Translations under genes and position numbers: made by a program | Notes under the pieces: model-generated | What the model was told of the DNA's origin: nothing | Database searches by the model: none | The model's input: the letters and a program-made list of their open reading frames with translations, nothing else | Assembly: GCF_013128195.2 (NCBI RefSeq) | Contig: NZ_CP053452.2 | Span: 7,874,001 to 7,938,000, forward strand | DNA from: Frigoriglobus tundricola | GTDB taxonomy: Bacteria; Planctomycetota; Planctomycetia; Gemmatales; Gemmataceae | Direction of reading: 5' to 3' | DNA: 64,000 bases | In this document: in pieces, positions 60,701-64,000 of the stretch | Numbering within the stretch: the first letter of the stretch is position 1 | Layout of the letters: each line of letters begins with the position of its first letter

Positions 60701-62359
60701 GGGCACCGCCTTCGTAGCCGCGTCACGTGCTGTTCTCAGTTTGCCCGTTTCGCGAGCGAGGTCTTCGCTGGTACGAAGCCTGTCCTTGATCGAGAAGAAA
60801 TAGCTGGCTCGAAGTTGCAGGTACATCAACCAGCTCGAGCCCGGAACCGGACGGGTCGTCGTCAACTGCTCGTAACACCGGAGCGCTTCGTCGAGCTGCT
60901 GCTGAGCAACGAGATCGCGTTGCTCCCGTGCCAGGAGACACCGCACGACCCCCGCAACGGCGTCCGGTCGGTCCGGTTCGACCGCCAGGACCCGCTTAAA
61001 CTGGTCCAGGGCGTCGTCGGTCTCCCCGAGACCTTCGAGGCACTTGCCCAGCAGGAGGTCCGCTTCCAGGGCCAAGCTCTGGGTCGTAATCGTGTGGCGG
61101 GTGGCCCGCAGTGTGTCGCGGGCCCCTTCCCAGTTGTCCTCGAGCATCAGGAGCCGAGCGTTGAGGACGGGCAGGTCCTCGGGCGCGGGTGCCAACCGAG
61201 CGAGCGCCGCGATCGCTCGACTCGCTTCTGGTACGAGCCCCGAATTCAGTGCCAGGCCCGCCTGTGCGATTAACAGTTGTGAATTCTGAGGGGACCGCCG
61301 GGTGGCCTTCCGCAGAATGTCTATAGCTTCTGTCGGCGAACCGAGACGCGCTTCGAGTTTCGCGAGTTCGAAGGAGATCCGTCCGTCGCCGGCCGCTGTT
61401 TCGGCGGCGTGTTTGAGTGCCTTCAAGTGCCCACGGGCTTCATCCCACTTGCCGTGGCTGGCGGCCACTTTTGCCGCAAGGAGTCGCACCTCGGCGGATG
61501 ACGGATCCAGTTGCAGAGCCGCCTCGATCTCGGGGTCCGGGTTGCTCAGGGGGCGGAGCCGGAAGACCCAACTCGAGGAACTGGCGGTATCCGATTCGCT
61601 TTGGAGCAGGTACTCGGCCCGTATCAGACGCGCCTTAGCCTGCCGCACCCGGTCCTCACCAGGATTGGACGTTGCGGCCCCGAGATTGGCGGAAACCGCA
61701 TCGAGCATGACACGGTCGGCGTCGTCCCGACGGCGCGCGGGGATGTCTGTACCGCGGACGGCGGGGTCGCTGCCCATGTGGCGCAACAGCCATGCAAGCT
61801 GTTTATAAGCCGACACACGGAGGGGATCGAGCGCGATCGCGCGGCGGTAACTCGCTGCGGCACTTGAGAGGTCCTTTTCTTGTTCCTGGCACTCGGCCAT
61901 GAGTTGCACATCGCCGGCGTCGGACTTCTCGACTGCACCCTTGCCCGGGCCCTCCAGCAGGTGGTGCAAGTGCTTCCGCGCCTCCCTGAGCCGTCCGTCG
62001 CCCGCGTAGAGCCGCGCGAGGCGGCGACGGGCTTCGACCTGATCCGGATCCGCTTCGAGAACCTGTTCGTACGCGGCGGCGGCGGCGAGCCGGGCTTTGG
62101 AGTCCCGAGCGAGAGCTGCGGTGATCTCGGCGTACTTGAGCCGGGCGGCGGTGTCGCGCGGGTTCAAGTCGAGGTACTCAGCGAGCAGCCACTGGGCGCG
62201 ATCCCCGCGCCCCTTGACCTCGGCGGCCTGTGCGAGTTCGAGCAGGCCCGGACCGGACCGCTTGACCTGCCAGCGGTGGACGAGAACGACGGTTACGGCC
62301 GCCACAAAGGCGGCCCCGAGAACGACCGCCGTCAGGCGCACGTTCAGGCGCTCGCGCAC
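57746..62359 (-). CDS. giant TPR protein with N-terminal membrane anchor
   Basis: 1537-residue tetratricopeptide protein. GTG at 62359, preceded by GGAAGGAG at the right distance on the minus strand, is favoured over the ATG at 62467. An N-terminal membrane helix (LTAVVLGAAFVAAVTVVLVH) follows. Nearly all the remainder is TPR-like helical pairs, for example QWLLAEYLDLNPRDTAARLKYAEI, AAASYRRAIALDPLRVSAYKQLA, and a C-terminal block ANARGNLAYMLVLDNHTEDAKRYL-type (written DARGNLAYMLVLDN in the protein). It lies just after an EpsI-like gene, so it may be the scaffold or periplasmic TPR component of an exosortase-linked exopolysaccharide system, as in PEP-CTERM loci (inference). Confidence 0.9.
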   Translation of the reverse strand: MRERLNVRLTAVVLGAAFVAAVTVVLVHRWQVKRSGPGLLELAQAAEVKGRGDRAQWLLAEYLDLNPRDTAARLKYAEITAALARDSKARLAAAAAYEQVLEADPDQVEARRRLARLYAGDGRLREARKHLHHLLEGPGKGAVEKSDAGDVQLMAECQEQEKDLSSAAASYRRAIALDPLRVSAYKQLAWLLRHMGSDPAVRGTDIPARRRDDADRVMLDAVSANLGAATSNPGEDRVRQAKARLIRAEYLLQSESDTASSSSWVFRLRPLSNPDPEIEAALQLDPSSAEVRLLAAKVAASHGKWDEARGHLKALKHAAETAAGDGRISFELAKLEARLGSPTEAIDILRKATRRSPQNSQLLIAQAGLALNSGLVPEASRAIAALARLAPAPEDLPVLNARLLMLEDNWEGARDTLRATRHTITTQSLALEADLLLGKCLEGLGETDDALDQFKRVLAVEPDRPDAVAGVVRCLLAREQRDLVAQQQLDEALRCYEQLTTTRPVPGSSWLMYLQLRASYFFSIKDRLRTSEDLARETGKLRTARDAATKAVPDSAGLVVLQSEIDDAIGDTPYRLGLICSAFGWAPGPVSSSLTARLMVTDRADVSSLARNRLEDKLRALRAERGAKAPDRVTTPEADEQAVALALARLLGRHNEAHQALELLNDLDQATRVPTAESVVIRLALIKQDYPSFDQTVKTAEDLFSRTGNDRLSGPTRVRLATALAEACTLQKQFSAARKWRQQVARLQPRNLYVQFRMFDLAARANDLTGIEEATRGIGTAEGRGEQGPFAHYAKALLIWRAYELADRVGKQTVQTRFAEALGHLNEAEAARQDRWARVSLLRAEIYRAQNHTEKAIQEYVQAVKLGERRAEVRRRIVEFLYANRRLDLANDLMKNLPSESDPKYQKMAAEFSLYNSRLNEAVALAEGYIRSQSNQSEDEQYRDHIWHAAILTAAGRPKEEVLNEYNKAIKYAGTRAEPWIVLIDWHLRAGRRLEAQQAFNKAGDRLKGVDLAQCHELLGDVASAGAEYSSALAAQPSDINVLRRVVGFYERTGALTKVVPLLERSLTATPALEPDDAAWVRRRIPVALASSGDYDSFKKAIQLADTAIAAPGNGPEDTFVKAQILATRLEFRRDALDLLKTLRDRQNNQLRPFDSAAELLVARLLVDTGAWAEGRALLVKFVQEGTEQNKLTSLRFLVDRLVRRGAPDAEEWLDQLIKVARDEPNTSRLRAALYVKRGTYGDAVEFIAKAAKPLSDAAAGETNLNRLRFAAGLADELGREAGDEPRLVELAGKLYSAASESPLHAGSDELALAGFLARRGKIKEAIERCRAAEAKAGATAAAAALVTAAYGYAQPPLDGAQLDALAAEVERLLKGATPSATTKKLAALVHARRGRYAEAAKVFKDIADEDPNNADARGNLAYMLVLDNHTEDAKRYLEEAAERGGTTAGLLDTRGLLYLKTGRAKDAIDALKEAVEQKPSAAKCLHLAAAYRADGRRKEAEQTLTRAKELGPDGSLLLPAEQQLFAELGQTLQAGK

Positions 62360-62441
62360 AGTATCGCTCCTTCCGAACGAGAACGACCCGGTGGGGTGAG
62401 GGATCGAGCGTTGTGGCTCCGGACCCGGGTAATACGGGACC

Positions 62442-63098
62442 TCAATGCGCGCCGGACAGGGCGGCATTGAGCCGGGGCAACAGGGCCGACAGGAACTCGA
62501 CAGCCGGGTCGCCGTCGAGCGGCTCGTCGGGCGAGGCGAGTTCGCGCTGGACGTAACACTTGTAGATCACCGGCGTTCGCTTGAACGCCTTCAGCGGTAC
62601 GTCGGGGGTCTGCCAGGCCCCGCCGTCCGACAACGCCCAGAGCACCCGGAGGTGTTCCGAGGAGCCGGCTTTGCTCTTGCTGAAAGTCGAGGCCGTGAAC
62701 TCGGCCGGTGCCCCCTCACCCGCGGACAGAGGGACGCGCCGGTCCGACGTGGGGCAGCTGTAGCCGTGGGCCTGGTAGCAAACGCGCGGCGTGTGAACGG
62801 CGAGCCCCGCTGTCGGTCCGCAGTTCACGAGCACCTTCACTTCCGTTTTGTTGAACCGGTTCACGAACCGAAGCACCTCGCCCTTGCCGATCACCTCTTC
62901 CGGGAGCGGGAGGGGGTCTTCTCTTTCATCGAGCGGCCGCCGGTCCCAATCACCCACGTCTTCGATCCGCCGAAGGTCATTGAGCCGCTCGGCTTGAACG
63001 CCCGAGTCGGACCACGAGTGCCATCGGAAGGACCAGAGCCCGTGAAGCGTCCCGTTCACGAGCAGGATGGCGGCGGCGGCGGCGGCGAGGCGGACCAT
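62442..63098 (-). CDS. exosortase-associated EpsI-like protein (DUF3485)
   Basis: 218-residue protein with an N-terminal membrane helix (MVRLAAAAAAILLVNGTLHGLW) and a periplasmic domain. The EpsI signature appears as VHTPRVCYQAHGYSC, preceded by VKVLVNCGPTAGLAV. In other bacteria EpsI is fused to, or encoded beside, an exosortase and extracellular polysaccharide genes. No exosortase is in the window; it may lie beyond the right edge. The gap to the TPR gene is 82 bases. Confidence 0.8.
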   Translation of the reverse strand: MVRLAAAAAAILLVNGTLHGLWSFRWHSWSDSGVQAERLNDLRRIEDVGDWDRRPLDEREDPLPLPEEVIGKGEVLRFVNRFNKTEVKVLVNCGPTAGLAVHTPRVCYQAHGYSCPTSDRRVPLSAGEGAPAEFTASTFSKSKAGSSEHLRVLWALSDGGAWQTPDVPLKAFKRTPVIYKCYVQRELASPDEPLDGDPAVEFLSALLPRLNAALSGAH

Positions 63099-63227
63099 GG
63101 CATCTCAACTCAAATCGGGGCGGAGAAAAAGGCGTGACGGGCGGGCGCAATTCCCAAGCGGTCCGGTCGTGGCGCGGGCCGGAATGTTCGCGACAGCAAA
63201 ACCGGCCCGGGCGCCCGGATTCGTGAA

Positions 63228-64000
63228 TCACAGCGGCTGGCCGGTCTCGACCACGGTCGCGACCGGGACGATGGAACGGCCGTACCCCGGCGCATACGCG
63301 TGTGACTGCGGGACGCCGTTCACGACAACTCCCAGAAATGGCATGCGGTGTTCGCGTAGCCGCTCGTAACCGGCGTGGACCTCGGCGACCCGGCTGATGC
63401 CGGGGCGGACCGAGTAGAGGAGCCCGTCCACGCACCCGGCCACCATCATCGCGTCCGGGACCAGCATGAGCGGGCTGGAATCGATGACGATGAAGTCGTA
63501 CCGCCCGCGCAACTCTTCGATCAGGCGCTGAACGGCGCCGGGCGAGGCGAGCCCCGCGGCGGCCGCCTCCGACATCTCGCCCGCGGCCAACACGTCCAGG
63601 CACTCGGCCGCGGTCGGCCGGATCACGGCCTCGACGCGGGCCGTTCGGGAGAGGACTTCACACACGCCCGGGGTCTGCGCCACACCGAACAGGCGGTGGA
63701 GCGACGGGGCGCGGAGGTCACAATCGACGATCAGGGTCCGGCACCGGGCGCGGGCGAGGCTGGCGGCGAGCGCGGTGGCCAAAGTCGTCTTGCCCTCTCC
63801 CGCGCCGGAACTGGCGACCATGAGCACCGTGCCCTGCGGTGCCGAGTGCAAGTGGAGCAGCGTGGTCCGCAGCGCGTCGACCGATTCGGCGAGGCTGCGG
63901 GCGAGCGACGCGGACTGCGCCCCGGACAGCTTCGGCAGCGCCCCGATCACCCGCAGACGGAGCCCCTTCGAAACGTCGGCCGGGCTGTGGATGCGGTTCC
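63228..64000 (-). CDS. polysaccharide BY-kinase/Wzc-like protein, partial at the window edge
   Basis: The C-terminal part of a Wzz/BY-kinase-type protein; the frame continues past position 64000 (upstream SPADVSKGLRLRVIGALPKL has no start of its own) and the N-terminus is outside the window. The kinase/ATPase domain has Walker A SSGAGEGKTTLATALA, Walker A' LIVDCDLRAPSLHRLFG and Walker B FIVIDSSPLM. A short C-terminal tail has tyrosines (AYAPGYGR) but no dense Tyr cluster. In family members this domain controls export and chain length of exopolysaccharide, consistent with ugd, FkbM and glycosyltransferase genes downstream. Confidence 0.9.
   Translation of the reverse strand, partial: NRIHSPADVSKGLRLRVIGALPKLSGAQSASLARSLAESVDALRTTLLHLHSAPQGTVLMVASSGAGEGKTTLATALAASLARARCRTLIVDCDLRAPSLHRLFGVAQTPGVCEVLSRTARVEAVIRPTAAECLDVLAAGEMSEAAAAGLASPGAVQRLIEELRGRYDFIVIDSSPLMLVPDAMMVAGCVDGLLYSVRPGISRVAEVHAGYERLREHRMPFLGVVVNGVPQSHAYAPGYGRSIVPVATVVETGQPL

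Overview
The window is GC-rich bacterial chromosome, almost certainly from a planctomycete of the Gemmata/Gemmataceae type. The marks are paired DUF1501 and DUF1549/DUF1553 (PSD1-type) secreted proteins, an ECF sigma factor fused to WD40 repeats, WD40/PPC-domain secreted proteins, a 'HYQADKLL'-type Ser/Thr kinase with DLG instead of DFG, small 'IEGKWK' lipoproteins, and many short palindromic repeats of the CAGCCCGAAGGGCTG kind. The assignment rests on protein recognition only; there is no rRNA in the window and I found no tRNA.

Layout. (1) 1-11.9 kb: information-processing block rpoB, rpoC, rpsL, rpsG and an EF-G gene, all on +, with palindromic or tandem repeats in the spacers. (2) 12.3-17.3 kb: DUF1501 protein, two paralogous small lipoproteins, DUF1549/1553 protein. 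(3) 17.7-26.8 kb: Flp pilin, frameshifted ECF-sigma/WD40 protein, TauE/SafE permease (-), membrane dipeptidase, a fused FAD-oxidoreductase/CutC protein and a Ser/Thr kinase; the last three overlap by ATGA junctions. (4) 26.8-31.8 kb: GNAT, a pair of M16 peptidase subunits with complementary active-site halves and an unlisted 45-residue membrane protein between them, then a convergent patatin lipoprotein. (5) 32.0-39.6 kb (-): DUF1501, DUF1549/1553, a small Cys-rich membrane protein and a WD40/PPC secreted protein, apparently one operon. (6) 39.8-47.7 kb: signalling island with a sigma54 response regulator (-), a very large sensor kinase whose N-terminus looks like an ethylene-receptor copper domain, an Rcp1-like regulator and a REC-histidine kinase. 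(7) 47.9-53.3 kb: AI-2E-family permease, LEA-like protein, two ferritin-like proteins, a lipoprotein and TspO, which looks like a stress/membrane set. (8) 53.7-64 kb (-): exopolysaccharide locus with BY-kinase (cut by the window edge), EpsI-like protein, giant TPR protein, FkbM methyltransferase, glycosyltransferase and UDP-glucose dehydrogenase.

At least three genes (ECF-WD40, sensor kinase, ugd) are broken only by 1-2 base length changes in G/C runs, and a fourth (patatin) probably is too. Restoring those bases gives uninterrupted frames of conventional length (443 residues for Ugd). This points either to consensus errors in the assembly or to recent pseudogenisation, and should be kept in mind when reading the oxidoreductase-CutC fusion.

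Starts were moved from the longest open frame to an internal start wherever a Shine-Dalgarno sequence, a signal peptide or a family boundary supported it. The best novelty candidates are the ethylene-receptor-like kinase island, the split M16 pair with its micro-membrane protein, and a palindromic element found twice, each time beginning exactly on a host stop codon.
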